This document shows, piece after piece, positions 1 through 6,271 of a stretch of DNA of 6,271 nt. This stretch comes from an uncultured Prevotella sp. Lineage in GTDB: Bacteria; Bacteroidota; Bacteroidia; Bacteroidales; Bacteroidaceae. Position 1 is the first letter of the stretch. Every line of letters begins with the position of its first letter. Made by a program: the position numbers and the translations under genes. The notes beneath the pieces are model-generated. The model was not told the origin of the DNA. It made no database searches and saw only the letters and a list, made by a program, of their open reading frames with translations. The DNA lies in assembly GCA_900762125.1 (NCBI GenBank), contig CAAFFL010000123.1:1-6271 (forward strand). The letters are read 5' to 3'.

Positions 1-4
1 CCCC

Positions 5-23
5 GCCCCCTGGGGAGGGGGGC
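5..23 (-). terminator. Possible GC-rich hairpin just after spt stop
   Basis: Two bases past the spt stop codon, the minus strand can form a 6-bp stem (GCCCCC with GGGGGC) around a 7-base loop. It sits where a terminator would, but no T-tract follows within the four remaining bases of the window. The stretch is low-complexity G/C, so the pairing could be accidental. Confidence 0.3.
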
Positions 24-24
24 T

Positions 25-1230
25 TTAGCGGGCAGAGGAGGGGCTAATAATCCCCTCTTCCACGAAGATCTTCTTCAAGCGCTGCACGCCCTCCTCCACT
101 TGCTCCTTGGTATGCGTAGCCATCAGGGCAAAACGAACCAGGGTGTCCTGCGGGGCGCAGGCAGGAGGAATGACGGGATTGATGAAGACGCCAGCCTCGT
201 AGGCGAGCATCGTCACCTCGAACGTCTTCACGGCGTCACGGACATAGAGCGGGATGATAGGACTCTGGGTAGCGCCAATCTCGAAGCCTTCCTCGCGGAA
301 ACGCTGCAGGGCATACTTCGTCGTGTCCCACAGATGCTCAACGCGCTCGGGCTCGGTCTGCAGGATGTGCAGAGCCTCCATAGCCGCGGCAGTAGCGGCA
401 GGGGTATCGCTGGCCGAGAAGATGTAGGTGCGACAGGTGTGCTTGATATAGTTGATGGTGTCCCAGTCGCCGGCGATGAAGCCACCGACGGAGGCCAGAC
501 TCTTGGAGAACGTACCCATGATGAGGTCGATGTCGTCCGTCACACCGAAGTAATCGCAGACGCCACGGCCGTGATCGCCAAAGACGCCCAGGCCATGAGC
601 CTCGTCAACCATGATGGAGCAGTTGTACTTCTTCTTCAGGGCAACGATCTCCGGCAGCGGAGCCAGGTCACCTTCCATGGAGAACACGCCGTCGACGACG
701 ATGAGCTTGATGGCCTCATGGGGCAGCTTCTGCAGCACGCGCTCCAGGTCAGCCATGTCGTTGTGCTTATAGTGCAGCGCGGTAGCGTACGACAGACGGC
801 GGCCATCGACAATGCTCGCATGGTCGCGGTCATCGCAGATGATGTAGTCGTTGCGGCCAACCACCGTAGCGATGACGCCAGCGTTAACGGCAAAACCCAT
901 GGAGAAGCACAGCGCCTCCTCCTTGTGGACAAATGCTGCCAGCTCTTTCTCCAGCTGTACGTGGATGTCCAGCGTACCGTTGAGGAAGCGGCTGCCAGCA
1001 CAGCCGGAGCCATACTTGTCGATGGCAGCCTTCGCAGCGTCCATCACACGCTGGTCATTGGTCAGACCTGTGTAGGCATTAGAGCCGAACATCAGGATCT
1101 TATGACCGTCGACGTCCGTCACCTCAGGGCCTTGCTTGCTGGTGATTTCACGAAAATAAGGATAGATGCCTGCCTCCATATATTTCTGAGGCACGCGATA
1201 ACTCTTGTATCTTTCTGTTAATTGTCCCAT
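25..1230 (-). CDS. spt: Serine palmitoyltransferase (PLP-dependent alpha-oxoamine synthase)
   Basis: Condenses L-serine with a long-chain acyl-CoA to give 3-ketosphinganine, the committed step of sphingolipid synthesis; cytosolic or membrane-associated. The 401-residue protein is full length for the family. Visible family residues are the stacking His at 137 (DDRDHAS), Asp209 and His212 in VDEAHGLG, which contact the cofactor pyridine ring, and the Schiff-base Lys243 in GTFSKSLASVGG. The C-terminal stretch around 352-370 (PVIPPACAPQDT, then Arg366) matches my memory of Bacteroidetes serine palmitoyltransferases. The GSGCAGSRFLNGT segment at 74-86 is typical of all alpha-oxoamine synthases. 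The ATG at 1230 gives the expected N-terminus (MGQLTERY); no Shine-Dalgarno is visible, as is usual in this phylum. Sister enzymes 2-amino-3-ketobutyrate CoA ligase and BioF share the fold, but the sequence fits the sphingolipid enzyme better. It is transcribed divergently from a lipid kinase that may act in the same lipid pathway. Confidence 0.93.
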   Translation of the reverse strand: MGQLTERYKSYRVPQKYMEAGIYPYFREITSKQGPEVTDVDGHKILMFGSNAYTGLTNDQRVMDAAKAAIDKYGSGCAGSRFLNGTLDIHVQLEKELAAFVHKEEALCFSMGFAVNAGVIATVVGRNDYIICDDRDHASIVDGRRLSYATALHYKHNDMADLERVLQKLPHEAIKLIVVDGVFSMEGDLAPLPEIVALKKKYNCSIMVDEAHGLGVFGDHGRGVCDYFGVTDDIDLIMGTFSKSLASVGGFIAGDWDTINYIKHTCRTYIFSASDTPAATAAAMEALHILQTEPERVEHLWDTTKYALQRFREEGFEIGATQSPIIPLYVRDAVKTFEVTMLAYEAGVFINPVIPPACAPQDTLVRFALMATHTKEQVEEGVQRLKKIFVEEGIISPSSAR

Positions 1231-1243
1231 CTTTATAATAGGT

Positions 1244-1256
1244 GTAGATAATCTAC
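1244..1256. repeat. Inverted repeat GTAGAT-A-ATCTAC in spt leader
   Basis: Perfect 6-bp arms around a single central base, lying 14-26 bp upstream of the spt ATG and downstream of its predicted start of transcription. The one-base centre makes an RNA hairpin of full length impossible, so if functional it is more like a site for a dimeric DNA-binding protein. A chance occurrence in AT-rich DNA is possible. Confidence 0.35.
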
Positions 1257-1275
1257 GTTTTTACTTTATAGGCTG

Positions 1276-1283
1276 CAAAGTTA
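1276..1283 (-). promoter_or_regulatory. Bacteroidetes -7 box for spt (TAACTTTG)
   Basis: Read on the minus strand, this is TAACTTTG, an exact match to the Bacteroidetes sigma-ABfr -7 motif TAnnTTTG. A TTTG that could serve as the -33 element lies upstream at 1307-1310, with 23 bases between the two, slightly longer than the usual 19-21. Transcription would begin near 1270, giving spt a leader of about 40 nt. Confidence 0.6.
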
Positions 1284-1319
1284 ACAAAAAACTACCAATT
1301 CACGAACAAAAAATATAAG

Positions 1320-1364
1320 AAAAGCCTTTTTTAAGGAAAATTATTGCGTTTTCACAAGGCTTTT
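1320..1364. repeat. 9-bp inverted repeat upstream of the lipid kinase
   Basis: AAAAGCCTT at 1320-1328 and its exact reverse complement AAGGCTTTT at 1356-1364 are separated by 27 bases. The right arm ends 13 bases before the TAATTTTG box of the kinase gene, and the left arm is close to the putative -33 element of spt. It could bind a regulator of both genes or form a long-loop hairpin. No gene reads into it, so a terminator role is unlikely. Confidence 0.4.
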
Positions 1365-1377
1365 ATAAAAAATAAGC

Positions 1378-1385
1378 TAATTTTG
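1378..1385 (+). promoter_or_regulatory. Bacteroidetes -7 box for lipid kinase (TAATTTTG)
   Basis: Exact TAnnTTTG match, with only four bases between it and the ATG at 1390. No good -33 TTTG is seen at the usual distance; a TTTTC run at 1349-1353 is the nearest T-rich candidate. If it is used, transcription would start at or beside the start codon. Confidence 0.5.
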
Positions 1386-1389
1386 CGGT

Positions 1390-2427
1390 ATGAAGAAGAA
1401 GATGCTATTCATTATCAATCCCATTTCGGGAACGGCAAGCAAAGGAGGTATTCCTGCCGCCATTGATAAATATCTGGACAAGGACCGTTTCGACTATACC
1501 ATCCAGGAGACGGATCACCCCGGCCATGCCACGGAGCTGGCAACCAAGGCTGCGGAGGAGGGCGTTGACGTTGTCGTGGCCATCGGTGGCGACGGCACGG
1601 TGAACGAGATTGGCTGTGCGCTGGCCCATACCAAGACGGCCATGGGCATCATCCCCTGTGGCTCCGGCAATGGGTTGGCGCGCCATCTGATGATCCCACT
1701 GGACACGCGGCGCAGCATTGAGATTCTCAACGAGTGCGAGGTCCATGACCTCGACTATGGCATCATCAATGGACACCCGTTCTTCTGCACCTGCGGCATG
1801 GGCTTCGATGCCTTTGTGAGCATGAAGTTTGCCGAGGCGGGCAAGCGCGGTCCCATCACCTATGTACAGAAGGTACTCGAAGAAGGCGTGAAATACAAGC
1901 CGGAGACCTACGAGATCCAGGATGAGGAAGGCACGGAGAGCTACAAGGCGTTCCTCATCTCTTGTGCCAATGCATCGCAATATGGCAACAATGCCTACAT
2001 TGCTCCACAGGCATCGATGCGCGACGGCCTCATGGACGTCGTCATCATGGAGCCGTTCGACGTGCTGGAGGCGCCGCAGATCGCCATTGACATGTTCAGC
2101 AAGACACTCGACAAGAATTCGAAGATCAAGACGTTCCGCTCCCGACACCTCATCATCCATCGGTCCAAGGAGGGCGTCATCCACTATGATGGCGACCCCG
2201 TGATGACGGGTGCGGACATCGACATCCGCATCGTGCCGCAGGGCATCCCCGTCGTCGTCAACGCCAATGCCAACAAGGAGCTTCGCAAGCCCAACATCAT
2301 CCAGACCACCGCCTGCGAGATGTTCAATCAGCTCAACGAGATTCGTGAGGACATCAAGCTGCAGACGCAGCGTGGCCTGCGCCTCACTCGCCTCATCCAG
2401 CGCCGCATTGAGGAGAAGCTGTACTGA
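1390..2427 (+). CDS. YegS/DAGK-family lipid kinase
   Basis: ATP-dependent kinase of the diacylglycerol kinase/sphingosine kinase superfamily, expected to phosphorylate a lipid hydroxyl at the inner membrane face. The N-terminal nucleotide-binding lobe shows IINPISGT at 8-15, the signature GGDGTVNE at 66-73 and PCGSGNGLAR at 89-98. The C-terminal beta-sandwich lobe carries MRDGLMDV at 210-217 and YDGDP at 266-270, where many relatives have DGE. From about residue 296 there is a charged, probably helical tail of about 50 residues, making the protein 345 residues against roughly 300 for YegS. The start may be the ATG at 1390 or the next one at 1402 (Met5), since many relatives begin just before KKxLFIINP. 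The substrate cannot be read from the sequence: divergence from serine palmitoyltransferase makes a sphingoid base, ceramide or diacylglycerol all plausible. No signal peptide or membrane helix is evident. Confidence 0.9.
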   Translation: MKKKMLFIINPISGTASKGGIPAAIDKYLDKDRFDYTIQETDHPGHATELATKAAEEGVDVVVAIGGDGTVNEIGCALAHTKTAMGIIPCGSGNGLARHLMIPLDTRRSIEILNECEVHDLDYGIINGHPFFCTCGMGFDAFVSMKFAEAGKRGPITYVQKVLEEGVKYKPETYEIQDEEGTESYKAFLISCANASQYGNNAYIAPQASMRDGLMDVVIMEPFDVLEAPQIAIDMFSKTLDKNSKIKTFRSRHLIIHRSKEGVIHYDGDPVMTGADIDIRIVPQGIPVVVNANANKELRKPNIIQTTACEMFNQLNEIREDIKLQTQRGLRLTRLIQRRIEEKLY

Positions 2428-2479
2428 CCCCTCGGTCTTCTTTCCCGGTTTTCAGTTTCATGAAGTTCGCAGTTGCACC

Positions 2480-2500
2480 GTCGGGCTTACCAAGCCCGGC
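2480..2500. terminator. Hairpin between convergent kinase and trmN6 genes
   Basis: CGGGCTT (2482-2488), loop ACC, AAGCCCG (2492-2498) form a perfect 7-bp GC-rich stem, extendable by a T-G wobble and a G-C pair. It lies in the 81-bp gap between two convergent stop codons, the expected place for a shared terminator. Neither strand has a proper U-tract after it (only TCTGTCTTT on the plus strand), so strength as an intrinsic terminator is uncertain. Confidence 0.55.
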
Positions 2501-2508
2501 TCTGTCTT

Positions 2509-3207
2509 TCACAAGTAAAACTCTTTCGTCAGCTCTTGGTACCATTCACTCCGGCTCCCATCGGCGTTGAGGAGGTTCTGCTCTTCCTTCTCCGAGGCAC
2601 CCGGCGTAACGCCCGTCGCAAAGCTGATGAGGCATCTCCGGAAGGGCTTCCTCGGAGTGGTCTTCACCATCACCTTCCGGAAGAGTCTCAATCCTGATAG
2701 ATAGGCTTCTGCACTAAACGGCTCAAGAACCTCTGTTGGAATAATCGCACTGAACTCTCCGCCCTCTGCAAGCCACGCTGCAACAAAATGGAAGAGCACC
2801 GGGAACGGTAAACTGTCAGCGTGCCGGGCCATAGCCCGTCCACGATCGGGGTTTTTCAAGCTATTCAAGAAAAATGGTGGATTCGCAACAATGGCATCGT
2901 AGGGCGCTGCAGGGTGAAAGCCTTGCAATGCCACAGGATGTATGGTCACATGCTGACCAAATGGCGAAGCGGCAACATTCTCCTCAGCTTGCGCTGCTGC
3001 CGCCGGGTCTATTTCTACGCCTTCGACCTCAGCCTCCGGAAATCGTTGCGCCATCATCAGGGCGATGACTCCTGTACCCGACCCGATGTCGAGGATGCGT
3101 CGTCCACCGCTGGCCCACGCCCCAAGCAGCACACCGTCGGTACCCACCTTCATCGAGCAACGGTCCTGTTGCACGCTGAAATGCTTGAAAGTAAATGCAT
3201 TTCCCAT
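2509..3207 (-). CDS. trmN6: tRNA1(Val) (adenine37-N6)-methyltransferase
   Basis: S-adenosylmethionine-dependent enzyme that methylates N6 of A37, beside the anticodon of tRNA-Val (YfiC/TrmN6 family). From the chosen start, the Rossmann motif I LDIGSGTGVIAL is at 39-50, an acidic end of strand 2 (GVEID) at 63-67, and the N6-adenine methyltransferase motif NPPFF at 109-113. The N-terminus (FTFKHFSVQQDRCSMKVGTDGVLLGAW) and the C-terminus (EWYQELTKEFYL) resemble Bacteroidetes members as I recall them. Three starts are in frame: TTG at 3216, ATG at 3213 and ATG at 3207. I chose 3207 because MGNAFTFKHF aligns with the usual beginning, giving 232 residues. The protein lacks any export signal. It converges on the lipid kinase and diverges from lon; no convincing TAnnTTTG box was seen upstream on its strand. 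Confidence 0.88.
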   Translation of the reverse strand: MGNAFTFKHFSVQQDRCSMKVGTDGVLLGAWASGGRRILDIGSGTGVIALMMAQRFPEAEVEGVEIDPAAAAQAEENVAASPFGQHVTIHPVALQGFHPAAPYDAIVANPPFFLNSLKNPDRGRAMARHADSLPFPVLFHFVAAWLAEGGEFSAIIPTEVLEPFSAEAYLSGLRLFRKVMVKTTPRKPFRRCLISFATGVTPGASEKEEQNLLNADGSRSEWYQELTKEFYL

Positions 3208-3254
3208 AACCATCAACTATAGTTCTGGCAATTTGTCTTTATTATTTTAACGCT

Positions 3255-3270
3255 AATAAAACGTTTTATT
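3255..3270. promoter_or_regulatory. Perfect 16-bp palindrome between trmN6 and lon
   Basis: AATAAAACGTTTTATT is an exact palindrome, and flanking GC on each side continues the symmetry apart from one extra T on the left. Its centre is about 50 bp upstream of the predicted lon transcription start and 55 bp upstream of the trmN6 ATG. The position and symmetry suit a dimeric regulator's operator. It is not the CIRCE heat-shock element. Part of the symmetry comes from A/T runs, so function is inferred only. Confidence 0.4.
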
Positions 3271-3303
3271 GCTTTTTAGAATAGGTATATCGACTTTTTT
3301 TAG

Positions 3304-3311
3304 TACCTTTG
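3304..3311 (+). promoter_or_regulatory. Bacteroidetes -7 box for lon (TACCTTTG)
   Basis: TACCTTTG, followed by CAC, is a textbook Bacteroidetes -7 element. The -33 region has T-runs at 3273-3277 but no TTTG at ideal spacing. Transcription would begin near 3316, leaving a leader of about 50 nt before the lon ATG. Confidence 0.65.
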
Positions 3312-3366
3312 CACTCCGATTGAAATCACTTCAAGAAAGGATAATTCCATTTTCTAAAGACCATTA

Positions 3367-5835
3367 ATGAGTAAAAGATCCAATAGTTCCATTCAGATGT
3401 TTGCTGACATCGATGGAGACATCAGAGAAATTCTGAAGACGAATGCGCCCGCTGAGGTTCCCATTCTCACCACCCGCAACATGGTGCTTTTCCCCGGGGT
3501 CCTGGTGCCTATCCTCATCGGAAGGAAGGCGAGTCTGGCGCTGGTGCACAAACTGAGCAACAACGACAACAACATCTGCGCGATCTTCTGCCAGAAGAAT
3601 GAGCACATCGACCATCCAGCCATCAACGACATCCATCCTGTAGGCGTGTACGCTCGGCTGGTGAGGGTCATCGCGATGCCCGACGACGAGCAGGCAACAG
3701 CCATCTTCCAGGCACGTGGACGGTGCCAATTGGAGAAGATCACGTATTCGCGCTCCTATTATAAAGGTATCGTCTCTCCCCTACCCGACGAGATTCCAAC
3801 CACTTTCGATAATGAGGCCACGACCCTTCTGGAGGATCTCCATCAAAAAGTCGAGGATTTCATTCATGCCAATGAGGATATCCCTGACGACATCCTCATG
3901 AGCTTGCGCAACATCCGTAACGTCGTGATGTATGTCAACTTCATCTGCACCAATCTGCCCTTCTCGGTAGACGACAAGGTCGGCATGCTGCAGAAGACAT
4001 CCTTCAAGGAGCGCGTCATTGCCCTGTTGCAGAACCTGAGCAAGGAGGACCAACTGCTGGAGTTGAAAAACCAGATCCGCATGAAGACGCAGCAGGAGCT
4101 CAACGACCGGCAGAAGGAGTATTTCCTACAGCAGCAGATGAAGAACATCAAGGAGGAGCTGGACGGCGGCAATGGCTCGCCGGAGCAGGAGGAGCTGAAG
4201 GAGAAGGCGAAGGACAAGAAGTGGCCGGAAGAGATTGCCAAGACCTTCCAGAAGGAACTGGAGAAGCTCGACCTCTATTCCACGCAGAGCCCGGACTATA
4301 GCCTCCAGCTCAACTGGCTCCAGCAGATGGTAGCGCTGCCCTGGGGCGAATACACCACCGACAGCCTTGACCTCCGCCGCGCACGCCGCATCCTCGACCG
4401 TGACCACTATGGCATGGAGAAGGTGAAGGAGCGCATCCTCGAGTACCTCGCCGTGCTGCAGCTCCGTGGCGACCTCAAGTCGCCCATCATCTGCCTCTAC
4501 GGCCCTCCCGGCGTCGGCAAAACGTCGCTCGGCAAGAGCATCGCCGAGGCGATGAGCCGGAAGTATGTGCGCATGTCGCTGGGCGGACTGCACGACGAGA
4601 GCGAGATCCGTGGACATCGGCGAACGTATGTCGGCGCTATGCCGGGCCGCATCATCAAGAACATCCAGAAGGCGGGTACGTCCAACCCCGTCTTCATCCT
4701 CGATGAGATCGACAAGGTGACGCAGAACACCATCAATGGCGACCCGTCGTCGGCGCTCCTGGAGGTCCTCGACCCCGAGCAGAACAATGCCTTCCACGAC
4801 AACTTCCTCGATGTGGACTACGACCTTTCGAAGGTGCTCTTCATCGCTACCGCCAATGACCTGAACACCATCCCCCGTCCCCTCCTCGACCGCATGGAGA
4901 TAATTGAGGTCTCGGGCTATATCACGGAGGAGAAGATCGAGATTGCCAAGCACCACCTCATCCCGAAGGAGCTCCACAACACGGGTCTCGACACCGTGAA
5001 GCCGAAGGCGCGCTTCTCACAGGCTGCGCTGGAGAAGATCATCGAGAGCTACACCCGGGAGAGTGGCGTGCGCCAACTGGAGAAGCAGATCAACAAGGCC
5101 ATGCGCAAGATGGCGTTCCACAAGGTGCTCGACGGCGACCTGCAGAAGACGAGCGTCACGCCGGCGATGCTCCCCGACCTGCTCGGCAAGCCGCCATTCT
5201 ATCGTGACATCTATCAGGGCAATGACGACGCGGGCGTTGTCACCGGTCTGGCGTGGACCAGTGTTGGCGGCGAGATCCTCTTCATCGAGACATCGCTGGC
5301 CAAGGGCAAGGGCGGCAAACTCACGCTGACGGGTAACCTCGGTGACGTGATGAAGGAGAGTGCCATCATCGCCCTGCAGTATGTCAAGGCCCACTGTGAC
5401 ACGCTCGGCGTCGACTATCGTCTCTTCGACAACTGGAACATCCACATCCATGTGCCCGAGGGTGCTGTGCCAAAGGACGGTCCATCGGCGGGCATCACCA
5501 TTGCCACGTCCATCGCTTCGGCCATCACCCAGCGCAAGGTCAGGAAGAACACGGCCATGACGGGCGAGATCACGCTCCGTGGCAAGGTGCTTCCTGTAGG
5601 AGGCATCAAGGAGAAGATCCTGGCGGCCAAGCGCGCGGGCATCACCGACATTGTGATCTGCCAGGACAACCGCAAGGACATCGAGGAGATTCCGGAGGAG
5701 TACCGCCGCGGCGTAGAGTTCCACTATGTCGACAGCATCCAGGACGTCTGGCAGTTTGCCCTCACCGACGAGATTGTCAAGGCCCCGGTCGACTTCACCA
5801 TCCCTGACGAGAAGCCGGAACACTCTTCGCGTTAG
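3367..5835 (+). CDS. lon: ATP-dependent protease La (Lon)
   Basis: Cytoplasmic homohexameric AAA+ serine protease that unfolds and degrades misfolded and short-lived regulatory proteins. The 822-residue protein is complete. The N-terminal substrate-recognition domain spans roughly 30-235, followed by a charged coiled-coil linker at about 235-300. The AAA+ module has Walker [10 protein letters not shown] at 379-387, Walker [10 protein letters not shown] at 442-450, an arginine finger in RPLLDR (Arg509) and sensor-2 Arg569 in ESGVRQLE. The C-terminal protease domain has the Ser-Lys dyad: Ser707 in PKDGPSAG and Lys750 in [11 protein letters not shown], 43 residues apart as in E. coli Lon (Ser679/Lys722). 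The ATG at 3367 follows an in-frame stop at 3355 and has no Shine-Dalgarno. No frameshift or missing catalytic residue was found. tgt follows 58 nt after the stop on the same strand. Confidence 0.98.
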   Translation: MSKRSNSSIQMFADIDGDIREILKTNAPAEVPILTTRNMVLFPGVLVPILIGRKASLALVHKLSNNDNNICAIFCQKNEHIDHPAINDIHPVGVYARLVRVIAMPDDEQATAIFQARGRCQLEKITYSRSYYKGIVSPLPDEIPTTFDNEATTLLEDLHQKVEDFIHANEDIPDDILMSLRNIRNVVMYVNFICTNLPFSVDDKVGMLQKTSFKERVIALLQNLSKEDQLLELKNQIRMKTQQELNDRQKEYFLQQQMKNIKEELDGGNGSPEQEELKEKAKDKKWPEEIAKTFQKELEKLDLYSTQSPDYSLQLNWLQQMVALPWGEYTTDSLDLRRARRILDRDHYGMEKVKERILEYLAVLQLRGDLKSPIICLYGPPGVGKTSLGKSIAEAMSRKYVRMSLGGLHDESEIRGHRRTYVGAMPGRIIKNIQKAGTSNPVFILDEIDKVTQNTINGDPSSALLEVLDPEQNNAFHDNFLDVDYDLSKVLFIATANDLNTIPRPLLDRMEIIEVSGYITEEKIEIAKHHLIPKELHNTGLDTVKPKARFSQAALEKIIESYTRESGVRQLEKQINKAMRKMAFHKVLDGDLQKTSVTPAMLPDLLGKPPFYRDIYQGNDDAGVVTGLAWTSVGGEILFIETSLAKGKGGKLTLTGNLGDVMKESAIIALQYVKAHCDTLGVDYRLFDNWNIHIHVPEGAVPKDGPSAGITIATSIASAITQRKVRKNTAMTGEITLRGKVLPVGGIKEKILAAKRAGITDIVICQDNRKDIEEIPEEYRRGVEFHYVDSIQDVWQFALTDEIVKAPVDFTIPDEKPEHSSR

Positions 5836-5870
5836 CCATCACCGTTGTTCATCTTCGCAGCACAGGAACA

Positions 5871-6271
<401 letters not shown>

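Noticed and set aside
100..1221. Long open frame (373 codons) on the plus strand opposite spt
   Set aside because: It is a shadow of the GC-rich spt codons; the product has no recognisable motif, and the minus strand carries a full, motif-complete enzyme.
25..1230. 2-amino-3-ketobutyrate CoA ligase or BioF as the identity of the minus-strand PLP enzyme
   Set aside because: The fold is shared, but the N-terminus and the PVIPPACAPQDT region fit Bacteroidetes serine palmitoyltransferase, and the neighbour is a lipid kinase, not threonine or biotin genes.
1405..2184. 259-codon open frame opposite the lipid kinase
   Set aside because: Antisense shadow of a conserved gene, with a composition rich in His, Arg, Asp and Val typical of reverse-read GC-biased codons.
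4126..4977. 283-codon open frame opposite the lon AAA+ region
   Set aside because: Antisense shadow with low-complexity Leu runs; lon is intact on the other strand.
5017..5823. 268-codon open frame opposite the lon protease domain
   Set aside because: Same reason: no motifs of its own, and the lon catalytic dyad is encoded across it.

Overview
The window looks like a chromosomal housekeeping stretch from a member of the Bacteroidales, most likely Prevotellaceae-like with fairly GC-rich genes. Three things point there: the serine palmitoyltransferase closely resembles the Bacteroidetes sphingolipid enzyme as I remember it; genes lack Shine-Dalgarno sequences and start after AT-rich leaders; and several intergenic regions carry the Bacteroidetes -7 promoter motif TAnnTTTG. 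The taxonomic call is inference from recall, not a database search.

Layout. (1) 25-1230, minus: serine palmitoyltransferase (spt), first step of sphingolipid synthesis. (2) 1231-1389: divergent AT-rich promoter region with two inverted repeats and a TAnnTTTG box for each gene. (3) 1390-2427, plus: a diacylglycerol-kinase/sphingosine-kinase superfamily lipid kinase. (4) 2428-2508: convergent gap with a 7-bp GC-rich hairpin. (5) 2509-3207, minus: tRNA1(Val) A37 N6-methyltransferase (trmN6/yfiC type). (6) 3208-3366: second divergent promoter region with a perfect 16-bp palindrome and a TACCTTTG box for lon. (7) 3367-5835, plus: complete ATP-dependent protease Lon. (8) 5836-5893: short gap running into an AT-rich heptamer repeat. 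(9) 5894-6271, plus: the 5' third of tRNA-guanine transglycosylase (tgt), cut by the window edge; its only plausible start is a GTG inside the heptamer repeat. No gap exceeds 300 bases.

Functionally, spt and the lipid kinase form a divergent pair that plausibly acts on the same membrane-lipid pool. trmN6 and tgt both modify tRNA but are separated by lon. lon and tgt are co-directional and 58 nt apart, so they may be co-transcribed.

I did not find a new defence, mobile or RNA system. The points worth checking are small: the tgt start codon embedded in a slippage-prone repeat, a near-leaderless lipid-kinase start, the palindrome ahead of lon, and two departures from family consensus (DGD in the kinase, a lost DGS in Tgt).
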